Shown in pieces: positions 9,678 through 19,256 of a stretch of DNA of 64,000 bases (positions within the stretch are counted from its first letter, which is position 1; each line of letters begins with the position of its first letter). Under the pieces are notes generated by a model. The model did not search any database. It saw nothing but the letters and a program-made list of their open reading frames with translations, and was not told where the DNA came from. The stretch covers positions 1 through 64,000 of the forward strand of contig DXEB01000017.1 of assembly GCA_019115165.1 (NCBI GenBank), in the 5' to 3' direction. The DNA is from Candidatus Anaerotignum merdipullorum. Its GTDB lineage: Bacteria > Bacillota > Clostridia > Lachnospirales > Anaerotignaceae. Position numbers and translations under genes: made by a program.

Positions 9678-10918
9678 CAGAACGGAAAATTCTGCTCTCG
9701 TCTATCATTAGTCCGGCATTTTATGATATTCATCAAGACATCCTGTCTCACGGGCATGTACACTACTGGCTAAAGGGCGGAAGGGGCAGTGGAAAATCTT
9801 CTTTTGTGTCTGTGGAGCTGATACTAGGGATGATGGCAGATCCTCAGGCGCATGCGGTGGTGCTGCGAAAGGTAGCGGCAAATCTGAAAGACAGCGTATT
9901 TGAACAATTATGGTGGGCAATCCGCAGTTTGGGCGTGGAACAGGAATGGGAAAGCAAAACATATCCGATGGAAATGAAGTACAAAAAAAGCGGACAACGG
10001 ATTATTTTCAAAGGAGCAGACAGACCGAAAAAGATTAAATCTGCAAAGTTTCGCGATGGATATGTGAAATATATTTGGTACGAAGAGGTAGACGAGTTTG
10101 CCGGCATGGACGAGATTCGCACCATCAATCAAAGCCTGATGCGAGGCGGCAAGGACTTTGTTGTATTTTATTCCTTTAATCCGCCCAAAAGCCTGAAAAA
10201 CTGGGTCAATGGTGCAGTGTTGGAGCCTAGGGCAGATACCCTCGTACATCATAGTACCTATTTGACGATGCCAAAAGAATGGCTGGGTGAGCAATTCTTT
10301 TGGGAAGCAGCATATATGGAGCGCAGGCATACAGACAGTTATCGGCATGAGTATCTAGGAGAAGCCATTGGATGCGGCGGAGAAATTTTTTCCAATATTG
10401 TACTGCGACAGATTCCGGCGGAAGAAATGGCAGCGTTTGACCATATTGCGCGTGGATTGGACTGGGGATATGCAAGGGATCCCCTGCATTATACAGTGAA
10501 TCATTATGACAGCGCCAGAAGAAGGCTGTATATCTTTTATGAGCTGCACAAAGCGGGAATGAGCAACCGACTGTTGGCGGCAGAAATACAGAAAGAAAAT
10601 CCTGACGGCGAAACAGTGGTATGCGACAGTGCAGAACCCAAATCCATTGCGGAACTGAGAGAATATGGGATTGATGCCATTGGTGCAAAGAAAGGACCGG
10701 ATAGTGTAGGATACGGAATCAAATGGCTCCAGGATTTGGAAGAAATCGTCATTGATCCCATTCGTTGTCCGATGACGGCAAAGGAATTTACAGAGTACGC
10801 GCTGGAGGAAGATGGAAATGGCGGATGGAAGGCATATTTTCCGGATCGAGATAATCATGCCATTGATGCGGTTCGTTACAGCAGGGAGCAGGACATGCGT
10901 CCGATTCAGATTTGGTAG
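9674..10918 (+). CDS. Phage terminase large subunit (PBSX XtmB-like)
   Basis: Walker A-like LKGGRGSGKSSFVSVELILGMM; IWYEEVDEFAGMDEIRTINQSLMRGG; nuclease region GLDWGYARDPLHYTVNHYD and DRDNHAIDAVRYS. Confidence 0.95.
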   Translation: MTERKILLSSIISPAFYDIHQDILSHGHVHYWLKGGRGSGKSSFVSVELILGMMADPQAHAVVLRKVAANLKDSVFEQLWWAIRSLGVEQEWESKTYPMEMKYKKSGQRIIFKGADRPKKIKSAKFRDGYVKYIWYEEVDEFAGMDEIRTINQSLMRGGKDFVVFYSFNPPKSLKNWVNGAVLEPRADTLVHHSTYLTMPKEWLGEQFFWEAAYMERRHTDSYRHEYLGEAIGCGGEIFSNIVLRQIPAEEMAAFDHIARGLDWGYARDPLHYTVNHYDSARRRLYIFYELHKAGMSNRLLAAEIQKENPDGETVVCDSAEPKSIAELREYGIDAIGAKKGPDSVGYGIKWLQDLEEIVIDPIRCPMTAKEFTEYALEEDGNGGWKAYFPDRDNHAIDAVRYSREQDMRPIQIW

Positions 10919-12381
10919 AAAGGAGAAAGGCAGTGTATATATCAGAAATGGCGCTGTTAAAGGCGCGGCTGGAGGCAGAGGGTAAGCTGAGTCAAAGCAG
11001 GATACTGCAGGAGTTGTTACGGGAAGACGATCAGAGCGAACGAAAGGAAAAAATGCGGGAAGGTGAGCGGTATTACCGGTGCGATCATGATGTGCGAAAA
11101 AAGGATTTTCGTTCCCGCATGATTTCGGAAACAAAAAATGGTGCAGAGGAATATCGTTTGTTTCAGAATCCCAATCGCAGCAATCACCACAACGTGAATC
11201 CATTTCACCGTACATTGGTTGCGCAAAAAGCGGCGTATTTGGTGGGCAAAGAACCAACGGTGACGGTCAAGGGCAAAGAACAGGCATATTTTGAGGCGGA
11301 GTTAGCGGAATTCTGCAATGAGGAATGGAATCAGCTATTATATCGCTGGGTTACAGGGGCGTCTAACAAAGGCGTGGAATATTTGCATGTCTATTATGAC
11401 GAGAACGGCGTATTCCGTACTTGTTTGGTTCCGGCGGAAGAATTGATCGTATGCTATGATGCGGAACATCAGCAGGATATGACGGAGGTGATTCGTTACT
11501 ATGACATGAAGGTGTTAGAGGATGGAAAAGAGAAGATACGTCGGAAGGTAGAATGGTGGACAAAGGAAGATGTTACGTATTTTACGGAAAACAGTGATGG
11601 GGAATTTTTGCAGACGAAGCGGATGCCGCACTGGCTGATCACACAGGAAGAGGATGGTCAGGAAGTGGCACGGGAGGAACATCATTGGGGCAGGCTGCCA
11701 TTCATACCACTGCAAAATAATGCAGAAGAGACAACGGACTTGGAGTTGATCAAAGGGTTGGTGGATGCATACGATCTGCTGAGCAGTGAAGGAACGAACC
11801 AATTATTGGATCTGGTGGAATTATACTGGGTGATTCAAGGATATGGCGGCGAAGCGGCAGGAGCCATTTCCAAAAAGCTACAGATTAACAAAGCGGTACA
11901 AATCAGTGACAGCAGCGGGCATGTGGAGGCAAAGCAGGTATCTTTGCCGATGGAAAGCCGTATGAGTTGGATGAGAATGCTGCGCAAGGATATTTTTCAT
12001 TTTGGCATGGGTGTCGATACGGACAGTGAGGACTGGGGAAAGGCGCCAAGTGGGGTGGCACTCCAGTTCCAATATGCCATGTTTTATTTGAAAGTCAATG
12101 GAATGATGCCTGAGATTCGGCGAGCGATCAAGGAGGTGCTGCGCTTTGTAGCGGAGGACAAAAACCGCAGAGACGGCAGGGATCGAGACTGGAAGGCAAT
12201 TCAGGTTTTGCTCAATACCAGCGGTATTACTGATGATTTGGAAACGGTGCAGATGATTCGGGAATCTCAAGGGTTGATCAGCGAGAAAACATTGTTGGGA
12301 AAACATCCTTTTGTGGATGATGTGAACCATGAAATGCAGCAGCGCAGAGAGGAAAGAAAAGAAAAGGAGGCAACGACATGA
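10912..12381 (+). CDS. Phage portal protein (SPP1 gp6/Xkd-like)
   Basis: YRLFQNPNRSNHHNVNPFHRTLVAQKAAYLVGKEPTV...LLSSEGTNQLLDLVELYWVIQGY...EDWGKAPSGVALQFQYAMFYLK typical of portal proteins; true start may be GTG 10933 after AGGAG. Confidence 0.92.
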   Translation: MVERRKAVYISEMALLKARLEAEGKLSQSRILQELLREDDQSERKEKMREGERYYRCDHDVRKKDFRSRMISETKNGAEEYRLFQNPNRSNHHNVNPFHRTLVAQKAAYLVGKEPTVTVKGKEQAYFEAELAEFCNEEWNQLLYRWVTGASNKGVEYLHVYYDENGVFRTCLVPAEELIVCYDAEHQQDMTEVIRYYDMKVLEDGKEKIRRKVEWWTKEDVTYFTENSDGEFLQTKRMPHWLITQEEDGQEVAREEHHWGRLPFIPLQNNAEETTDLELIKGLVDAYDLLSSEGTNQLLDLVELYWVIQGYGGEAAGAISKKLQINKAVQISDSSGHVEAKQVSLPMESRMSWMRMLRKDIFHFGMGVDTDSEDWGKAPSGVALQFQYAMFYLKVNGMMPEIRRAIKEVLRFVAEDKNRRDGRDRDWKAIQVLLNTSGITDDLETVQMIRESQGLISEKTLLGKHPFVDDVNHEMQQRREERKEKEATT

Positions 12382-12815
12382 CACAGGAATGGATGCAAAA
12401 GTTGGGAATTCAAGATGAGGAAACAGCGCAAAAGGTGGAGCAGCTACTGGAGGCGCTGGAAGAGCGCAGCAGACTGCTGACGGAGAAGAATGCAGCGCTG
12501 GAAAAAGAAAAAACACTGGCAGAGGAAGCATTGCAGCAGGCGAAAAAAATCGGTGCGGTGGAAAAATTGATTCTGGAAGCAGGAGGAAAGAATGCAAAGG
12601 CGATTCTAGCATTGATTGATCTGGAGGAAGTGAAACTAGACGAGAAAGGAAATATTGAAGGATTAGATCTGGAAACCGTGAGAAAAGAAGCGCCGTACCT
12701 GTTTACAGAGAAAGAAGAAAAGACGAAAGGAACTGGATTTCAGGCAGCGTACAGCAGAAAAAAAGGAAAGGAAAGCGAAGTGGCGCAGACATTTCGAAAA
12801 GCATTGAGAAGATAA
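12378..12815 (+). CDS. Phage scaffolding protein (GP20-like coiled coil)
   Basis: Charged coiled coil followed by KIGAVEKLILEAGGKNAKAILALIDLEEVKLDEKGNIEGLDLE, located between portal and capsid. Confidence 0.8.
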   Translation: MTQEWMQKLGIQDEETAQKVEQLLEALEERSRLLTEKNAALEKEKTLAEEALQQAKKIGAVEKLILEAGGKNAKAILALIDLEEVKLDEKGNIEGLDLETVRKEAPYLFTEKEEKTKGTGFQAAYSRKKGKESEVAQTFRKALRR

Positions 12816-12828
12816 GGAGGAAAAGAAT

Positions 12829-13788
12829 ATGAGTATCAATACATTAGAATATGCAGCGGTATTTATGCAGGAACTGGACAGCCAGATGGTGGAATGCGCA
12901 ACCAGCGGCTGGATGGAGGACAATGCGGGACAAGCGCAGTATCACGGCGGCGCAGAGGTGAAAATTCCCAAGATGGAGCTGAGCGGACTGGGAAATTATG
13001 ACAGAGATAAGGGATTTGCCAGTGGCAGTGTGACGGTGAATTATGAAACCAAAAAGATGACACAGGACAGAGGGAGAACTTTTCAAGTAGATGCGATGGA
13101 CGTAGATGAAACAAATTTTGCCGCAGTTGCGGGAAATGTGATGGGAGAATTTCAGAGGAGTAAGGTGATTCCGGAAATTGATGCATATCGATACAGTACC
13201 ATTGCAGCTTTGGCAGAAACCAAACAAAAAACCCAAAAATATATTCCGGCAAAAGAAACCATTTGGGAAACATTGCTGGGAGATCTGACAGAAGTACGAG
13301 ATAAAGTGGGAGATGGCGTAGAGATTGTGATTACGATGTCGGCAAAAGTGGCAGGGATGCTGGATATTGCAAAAGGGAGCAATTATGCCATTGGAAGCGG
13401 TGAATTTACCCAAGGCAGTGCAACCATGAAGGTGCGGGAAATTGATGGTTGTCCGGTGATTCGCGTACCATCTGCCAGATTCCAGACCAAGTATGAATTT
13501 TATGACGGGGTTTCCAGTTCAAAAGAAGCGGGTGGATTTGTTGCAGCAGCAGATGCGAAAGACATGAACTGGATCATTGCGGTAAGACAAGCGCCCATTG
13601 CGGTATCCAAAACAGATGTGACGCGTATTTTTGATCCTATGACCAATCAAAATGCCAATGCGTGGAAAATTGATTACCGGAAATACCATGATTTATGGAT
13701 TACCGACCATGGGATGGAGGGCATTTTGGTCAGTGTGCAGGAAAAAGCGGGAACAGACAGTGGACAGGAAGAAGAAGGGATGTCCTGA
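12829..13788 (+). CDS. Major capsid protein
   Basis: Position after scaffold; AQYHGGAEVKIPKMELSGLGNYDRDKGFASGSVTVNYETKKMTQDRGRTFQVDAMDVDETNF resembles HK97-fold coat proteins of this phage type. Confidence 0.88.
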   Translation: MSINTLEYAAVFMQELDSQMVECATSGWMEDNAGQAQYHGGAEVKIPKMELSGLGNYDRDKGFASGSVTVNYETKKMTQDRGRTFQVDAMDVDETNFAAVAGNVMGEFQRSKVIPEIDAYRYSTIAALAETKQKTQKYIPAKETIWETLLGDLTEVRDKVGDGVEIVITMSAKVAGMLDIAKGSNYAIGSGEFTQGSATMKVREIDGCPVIRVPSARFQTKYEFYDGVSSSKEAGGFVAAADAKDMNWIIAVRQAPIAVSKTDVTRIFDPMTNQNANAWKIDYRKYHDLWITDHGMEGILVSVQEKAGTDSGQEEEGMS

Positions 13789-14096
13789 TGAATCTGATTT
13801 TGGAATCCATGAAAACACTGCGAGAAGGGGCGGATGACACCGCCCTTGCCTTCGCAGCAAGGCGCAGTGCAGAAATGGTATGTGCGTACTGCGGGATGAC
13901 GCAGGTGCCTAAGGAATTGGAAGGTGTTTGCGTACAGATTGGGTTAGCGCTGTATGATAGCATGCAAGAAGGTGGACTGCGTCAGATACAGGAAGGAAAC
14001 GTATCCGTTTCTTTTACAGAAGCAAGTACAGTTGGGACAGAGCTGATGAAAGAATATGCAGAGGAACTGAATCGATTTCGGTGCATGCAATGGTAA
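13788..14096 (+). CDS. Head-tail connector/adaptor protein
   Basis: Short alpha-helical protein directly after capsid (TGATG overlap), ILESMKTLREGADDTALAFAARRSAEMVCAYCGMTQVPKELE. Confidence 0.65.
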   Translation: MNLILESMKTLREGADDTALAFAARRSAEMVCAYCGMTQVPKELEGVCVQIGLALYDSMQEGGLRQIQEGNVSVSFTEASTVGTELMKEYAEELNRFRCMQW

Positions 14097-14112
14097 ATCG
14101 AAAGGGGAAGGT

Positions 14113-14478
14113 ATGAAGGGAGTATGGTTCAAGGCAAGGCGAGCCGTTGAGAGCGGTTTTTGGGATACGTGCGAGGTGACAGCGTTTTTGGAGGTACAGA
14201 CTGAATGGGGAGAAGTACGATGGGAGCCATCGCAGACAAAAGAAATGTGCTGCCGCTTGATCGACAGAGCGGAAGGCACGACACAGGAAGGGCTGATTCC
14301 TTATACTGCTTGGGAAGGCATTCTGTTATATCCCGCACAGGAGCAAATTGCAGCGGGAAGCCGTGTGACAGTAACGAAAGAAACGGGGGAGCGCAGGATG
14401 TTTTATACAACGGGAGAGACAAGTGCTTATCGGACGCATAAAGAGGCGGTATTAACCAGAAAATGCCCTTATGTATAA
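14113..14478 (+). CDS. Putative head-closure/minor capsid protein
   Basis: Conserved position between connector and tail terminator; no strong motif recognised. Confidence 0.5.
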   Translation: MKGVWFKARRAVESGFWDTCEVTAFLEVQTEWGEVRWEPSQTKEMCCRLIDRAEGTTQEGLIPYTAWEGILLYPAQEQIAAGSRVTVTKETGERRMFYTTGETSAYRTHKEAVLTRKCPYV

Positions 14479-14491
14479 GGAGGCGAAACAC

Positions 14492-14944
14492 ATGACGCTG
14501 GAGATGGCGGAACGGTTAAAGCAGGAAGTAATTCGGACGCTGAAAGAAGGATTTTCTCTGCCGATTTATGCAGAGAGGGTGCCGCAGCATACCAAACGCC
14601 CCTGTTTTTCGGTGACGGTTACCCAAGGAGAACAAAAGCGACTACTGGGCAGACGCAGAGCGGCAGAGGCAACGGTTGTGGTGACCTATACGGCAGCAGA
14701 AGACTGTGCGGCAAGAGAAGAGAGCCTGAAAACAGCAGATGCATTATATGAACGGTTATGGATCATCGGAAGTCAGGAGAGATTCGCGGCAGGGCAGATG
14801 CATCATGAGATGCGGGAGGACGGTATGATCTTTTATGCAACGTATGGATATCAAATCATACTGGAAGAAGAGGATGTCAAAATGGAGCGGCTGGAATACA
14901 ACGGCAGAAAGGTGGTTGGTTATGGAGAAAAAAACGAAATTTGA
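14492..14944 (+). CDS. Putative tail terminator (DUF6838-like)
   Basis: EVIRTLKEGFSLPIYAERVPQHTKRPCFSVTVTQGEQKRLLGRRRAAEATVVVTY...YATYGYQI resembles a Firmicute phage tail-terminator family; gene-order position fits. Confidence 0.65.
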   Translation: MTLEMAERLKQEVIRTLKEGFSLPIYAERVPQHTKRPCFSVTVTQGEQKRLLGRRRAAEATVVVTYTAAEDCAAREESLKTADALYERLWIIGSQERFAAGQMHHEMREDGMIFYATYGYQIILEEEDVKMERLEYNGRKVVGYGEKNEI

Positions 14945-15089
14945 AAAAATACAACTGGTAAACAGCAAAACACTGGGGTATCCTGCAGATCTATTGGAAG
15001 CTGTGCTGGAGGATGACATGCGCTATACCAAGGATGAAGCAAGAAAAAAAGTGGAAGCATACTTGTGCAAAGAAATGAAAGGAGCGTGA
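14922..15089 (+). CDS. Small phage protein of unknown function
   Basis: Intact 55-aa ORF overlapping the upstream gene, MEKKTKFEKIQLVNSKTLGYPADLLEAVLEDDMRYTKDEARKKVEAYLCKEMKGA; positional. Confidence 0.5.
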   Translation: MEKKTKFEKIQLVNSKTLGYPADLLEAVLEDDMRYTKDEARKKVEAYLCKEMKGA

Positions 15090-15093
15090 AAAT

Positions 15094-16386
15094 ATGGCAT
15101 TGGGCGGCGGCACATATCAGACACAGAACAAAGTATTGCCGGGTGCATATATCAATTTTGTATCCAGACCGAGAGCAATGGGAACGATGGGAGAAAGAGG
15201 AACGGTTTGCATCGGCATGGCACTGGATTGGGGTCAGAAGGAAATGATGACGGTGGAAGCGTCGGAATTTCAGACCAATGCGCTGGAACGATTCGGATAT
15301 GGATACAGTCATGAGAAGATGAAAAATATTAGGGAACTGTTTTTGGGTGCAAAGACAGTCAAACTCTTTCGTTTGAACGGAGGAACGGCTGCTTCAGCAA
15401 CCATTGGCAGTTTGACAGTGACAGCAAAATACGGTGGGAGCCGTGGAAATGCGATTCGAATGGCAGTGACACAGAATGTAGATGAAGCGGAAAAGTTTGA
15501 TGTAGCAACGTATCTGGATCTGGAGCAGGTGGATATACAGACTGTTGCGACGGCAGAGGAATTGCAGGAAAATGCATACGTGATATTCCAAGGAAGCGGC
15601 ACTTTGACGGCAACTGCGGCAACGCCACTGACTGGCGGCACAACGACAGAGGTGGACGGCAATGCATATACGGCGTTTTTGGCGGCGGCGGAAGCAGAGG
15701 ATTTCCAGGTGCTGGTGTATGACGGAACAGACGAGGTGACCAAAAAGTTGTTTGTAACCTTTACCAAGCGTTTGCGAGAGGAAGAAGGGGTGAAGTTTGT
15801 TACGGTATTGTACGATTATCCTCAGGCAGACTACGAAGGGGTCATCTCCGTTGCGACGGCGAAAGAGCTGGTTTATTGGACAGCCGGGATGGAAGCCGGA
15901 GCGGCGGTCAATGAAAGTCTGACCAATCGGAAATATGATGGAGAGTACGAAATTTCCGCAAAGGAGAGCAAAAGTAATTACATCAAAGGAATACAGGCGG
16001 GGAAATTCATGTTTTACAATGACGGAGAGGACGTGCGTGTACTGCGGGATATCAACAGTTTTACTTCTTTTGAAAGTTCGAAAAACAGTGATTTCTCTTC
16101 GAATCGCGTGATTCGGGTACTAGATGGAATTGCCAATGATGTCGCAAGGATTTTCAGTCAGTATTATTTGGGTAAGCGAAGCAATAACGCAGACGGCAGA
16201 AATTTGCTGAAAGCAGAAATGATTGCCTACCATGAACAACTGATGCAGATGGAAGCCATTGAAGGGTTTACAGCAGAAGATATTTCTGTACAGCAGGGAA
16301 CGGAAAAACAGGATGTTGTGGTATATGAAAGTGTAAAACCCACGGATGCGATGGAAAAACTGTATATGAAAGTAGAAGTGGTGTAA
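15094..16386 (+). CDS. Contractile tail sheath protein (XkdK-like)
   Basis: MALGGGTYQTQNKVLPGAYINFVSRPRAM...GSRGNAIRMAVTQNVDEAEKFDVATYLD...DINSFTSFESSKNSDFSSNRVIRVLDGIANDVARIF is diagnostic of XkdK-type sheaths. Confidence 0.96.
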   Translation: MALGGGTYQTQNKVLPGAYINFVSRPRAMGTMGERGTVCIGMALDWGQKEMMTVEASEFQTNALERFGYGYSHEKMKNIRELFLGAKTVKLFRLNGGTAASATIGSLTVTAKYGGSRGNAIRMAVTQNVDEAEKFDVATYLDLEQVDIQTVATAEELQENAYVIFQGSGTLTATAATPLTGGTTTEVDGNAYTAFLAAAEAEDFQVLVYDGTDEVTKKLFVTFTKRLREEEGVKFVTVLYDYPQADYEGVISVATAKELVYWTAGMEAGAAVNESLTNRKYDGEYEISAKESKSNYIKGIQAGKFMFYNDGEDVRVLRDINSFTSFESSKNSDFSSNRVIRVLDGIANDVARIFSQYYLGKRSNNADGRNLLKAEMIAYHEQLMQMEAIEGFTAEDISVQQGTEKQDVVVYESVKPTDAMEKLYMKVEVV

Positions 16387-16399
16387 AAGGAGGTAAGTG

Positions 16400-16861
16400 A
16401 TGGCATATTTGAGAGCAAAAGACACAGTAAATGGTGCATTAGGCACCTGTTATGCGCGGATCAATGGAGAAAGACATGAATTGATGCAGGTCAAGCAGGT
16501 TAGTGCGACAGTAAAAAAGACGAAGACAGAGATCCCCATTTTGGGGCTGACCGGAAAACAGCACAAAAGCGGCGGTTGGGAAGGCAGCGGTAAGATGACG
16601 ATATATTATGTATCCAGCTTATTTCGCAAGGTGATGCTGGAGTATATGAAAAACGGAGTGGATACATATTTTGAGCTGATGATTACCAATGAGGATCCGA
16701 CCGGTGAAACGGGCAGACAGACAGTGTTGCTCAAAGATGTGAATCTAGATGAGATGGTAATGGCAAAACTGGATGTAGACCAATTTGCGCTGGAAGAAGA
16801 AATGCATTTTACATTTGGCGACGTCGATTTACTGGATACGTTTGATGCGTTGACATATTAA
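16400..16861 (+). CDS. Tail tube protein (XkdM-like)
   Basis: DTVNGALGTCYARINGERHELMQVKQVSATVKKTKTEIPILGLTGKQHKSGGWEGSGKMTIYYVSSLFRKVMLEYMKNGVDTYFELMITNEDPTG. Confidence 0.95.
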   Translation: MAYLRAKDTVNGALGTCYARINGERHELMQVKQVSATVKKTKTEIPILGLTGKQHKSGGWEGSGKMTIYYVSSLFRKVMLEYMKNGVDTYFELMITNEDPTGETGRQTVLLKDVNLDEMVMAKLDVDQFALEEEMHFTFGDVDLLDTFDALTY

Positions 16862-16904
16862 GAAGACATATGGGAGGGATGGCGGGGAATAAGGAGGAAA
16901 GAAG

Positions 16905-17237
16905 ATGCAGCAGGCATTTTATCGGGAAACAGCAAAACCGTTTCGGGAAGGCACTTACAGCATTACACCAAGAATACAGCAAAATGGGACGGAAGTGTAC
17001 TGGAGAATACGTGCGATGAGTCAATTGGAGCACAAAGAAATTTGGCGACGCAGTCAGGAACAGCCCAAACGGTATGAAACGATGGTTTTGGCGGCATCGG
17101 TTTGTTTTCCGGACTTGAAACAGGCAGATTTGCAGGATCATTATGGCGCAATAGGGGCAGAACAATTATTGGAAAAGATGTTAACGGCGGGAGAATTTGC
17201 CGCATTGCGAGAAGCAGTGGAGGACATCAACCAATAG
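16905..17237 (+). CDS. Tail assembly chaperone-like protein, copy 1 (XkdN-like)
   Basis: C-terminal VCFPDLKQADLQDHYGAIGAEQLLEKMLTAGEFAALREAVEDIN parallels copy 2 at 18897 (VVFPDLKDPALLESYQAKDSVQVLQKMLTPAEYLRLEKAVRKLNGF); follows the tube gene. Confidence 0.8.
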   Translation: MQQAFYRETAKPFREGTYSITPRIQQNGTEVYWRIRAMSQLEHKEIWRRSQEQPKRYETMVLAASVCFPDLKQADLQDHYGAIGAEQLLEKMLTAGEFAALREAVEDINQ

Positions 17238-17247
17238 GAGGGGGAAG

Positions 17248-17907
17248 ATGTATCGATTTTATTTGAAGCAGGGAGAACAGCAGTTTTTATTTCCGGTCAC
17301 GCCGTCGGAAGTAACCACAAAAATGGGCAACTGTAATCAAACGGTGCAGATTTATCAAATGGGGGAGGTTAATTTGCTGCGGAACAGAAAGCTGGAAGAG
17401 ATTCAGTTTCGGGTGTTGCTGCCCGGGCGGCAGTATCCGTTTGTTCAGGCAGAAGAAGGATTTCGGGAACCGGTGTATTATTTACAGCAAATGAAGGCGT
17501 TTCAGGAGGCAAAAAAACCAGTACAGCTGATCGTATTTCGCAGACTGGCAGACGGGACTCAGATATTTTGCAGCAATACGGAGATGGGTCTGGAAGCGTA
17601 TACGGTGACAGAAAAAGGCGGAGAACAGGGAGACTTTTGGTTAGAGCTTGTACTGCGGGAATATCGGCAGATGCAAAGCATTGCATATCGTCCGATGACA
17701 CAAAATGGGACAACGGTGTTACAGAAACAACAGACACAAAGACCTGCAAAAGAACCGGCAAAGACGTATACGGTGCAAAAAGGGGATAATTTATGGAATA
17801 TTGCAAAAAAAGAATTGGGAGATGGAACGAAATTTCAGGAATTGGCGCAGAAAAACGGTATTGCCAATCCGTCTCTCATTTATCCCGGACAGATATTGCA
17901 GCTCTAA
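17248..17907 (+). CDS. LysM tail protein (XkdP-like)
   Basis: C-terminal LysM KTYTVQKGDNLWNIAKKELGDGTKFQELAQKNGIANPSLIYPGQILQL; N-terminal FLFPVTPSEVTTKMGNCNQTVQIYQMGEVNLLRNRKLEEIQF. Confidence 0.9.
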   Translation: MYRFYLKQGEQQFLFPVTPSEVTTKMGNCNQTVQIYQMGEVNLLRNRKLEEIQFRVLLPGRQYPFVQAEEGFREPVYYLQQMKAFQEAKKPVQLIVFRRLADGTQIFCSNTEMGLEAYTVTEKGGEQGDFWLELVLREYRQMQSIAYRPMTQNGTTVLQKQQTQRPAKEPAKTYTVQKGDNLWNIAKKELGDGTKFQELAQKNGIANPSLIYPGQILQL

Positions 17908-17919
17908 AGGAGGCGGAAG

Positions 17920-18900
17920 ATGGAGATACGGCTTTTACTCAGCCACAACGGTACGGTATATGATGTATCCAACGTTGTGGTGGATGGAATCCGGCTGACA
18001 CACAGCATTCGGATGGAGGCAGGCAGTCTGCGCTTTTCGGTGGTGCGGGATGGTGTGATGCAGTTTGTGGAAGGAGATCCGCTGCAGCTTTATGTGGATG
18101 GGATGTTACGGTTTTCCGGTTGGGTGATGACAAAAGAGCGGACTTCGGCGCAGATCATAACGGTGACGGCGTATGATATGTTGTTTTATTTGGCAAAAAA
18201 CAGAGATACTTACGTATACTGGGATAAAACAGCCACAGAAGTGGTAAGAATGATTGCAGAAAACGCAGGGCTGCCGGTTGGAGTGATGACAGATACCAAA
18301 TGGAAAATACCGCAGCGCATTGAAGAGGGGCAGACGCTGCTGGACATGATACAGACGGCATTGACGCTGACGGCACAAGCGACGGGGCGGGAGTATTTTT
18401 TTTATGATGCTGGCGGGCGGTTGACCCTGCGGGAGCGACAGGAATTGATTGCAGCGGCAGCCCTGCGATGCGACGGCGGCATTGCCGAATATACGTATCG
18501 GACGGATATCAGCAAGGATACATACAATACCGTCAAATTATACCAGGCGGGCAGAAAGGAAACGGAGCACTTGGCATGGCAGGCGGAGCAGGCGGACAAA
18601 GTACAGGAATGGGGCAGGCTGCAATATTATGCCCATATGCCGATCACATTGCAGGAAGGACAGCTCAAAGAGATGGCGGAAGCGGTGTTGCGGGAGAAAT
18701 GCCGTGTGCAAAAGACGTTAACGGTGGAGAACATCAATGGAGATATTTATCTGACGGCGGGGCAGTCGGTATATTTGGAGATACAGGATTTAGCGGAAAT
18801 TGGCATTGCGCAGATGACTTTGATTGAGGCGTGTACGCATGTTTTTCAGGACGGCGGGCATCGGATGTATCTGGAAATGAGAGTGGAGGAATCAACATGA
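17920..18900 (+). CDS. Baseplate hub protein (XkdQ-like)
   Basis: GDPLQLYVDGMLRFSGWVMTKERTSAQIITVTAYDMLFYLAKNRDTYVYWDKTATEVVRMIAENAGLPVG...DISKDTYNTVKLYQ. Confidence 0.9.
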   Translation: MEIRLLLSHNGTVYDVSNVVVDGIRLTHSIRMEAGSLRFSVVRDGVMQFVEGDPLQLYVDGMLRFSGWVMTKERTSAQIITVTAYDMLFYLAKNRDTYVYWDKTATEVVRMIAENAGLPVGVMTDTKWKIPQRIEEGQTLLDMIQTALTLTAQATGREYFFYDAGGRLTLRERQELIAAAALRCDGGIAEYTYRTDISKDTYNTVKLYQAGRKETEHLAWQAEQADKVQEWGRLQYYAHMPITLQEGQLKEMAEAVLREKCRVQKTLTVENINGDIYLTAGQSVYLEIQDLAEIGIAQMTLIEACTHVFQDGGHRMYLEMRVEEST

Positions 18901-19256
18901 AGACATTAGAGGCATTTTTTCGGGAGGGCAGTCAGTTACCTCCAAATGAGAAAACTGTGATTTCTGAGCGTTTCCAATGGGAAGGACAAGCTTTGGAATG
19001 GGAAATTCGGGCAGTACGGGAAGCGGAACTACGAGCGACAGGGTCAGATGATATGGAGCAGGTTTGCGCATTGGCGGTGGTGTTTCCGGATTTGAAGGAT
19101 CCGGCATTGCTGGAGAGCTATCAGGCGAAAGACAGCGTCCAAGTATTACAAAAAATGCTGACGCCGGCGGAGTATTTGCGGTTAGAAAAAGCCGTGAGAA
19201 AATTAAATGGTTTTGCAGAAAGAAAAGCGAAACTGAAAGAAATGGCAAAAAACTGA
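18897..19256 (+). CDS. Tail assembly chaperone, copy 2 (0-frame product of a predicted -1 frameshift pair)
   Basis: ATGA overlap with the XkdQ-like gene; ends GCA AAA AAC TGA. See predicted frameshift extension to 19417. Confidence 0.85.
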   Translation: MKTLEAFFREGSQLPPNEKTVISERFQWEGQALEWEIRAVREAELRATGSDDMEQVCALAVVFPDLKDPALLESYQAKDSVQVLQKMLTPAEYLRLEKAVRKLNGFAERKAKLKEMAKN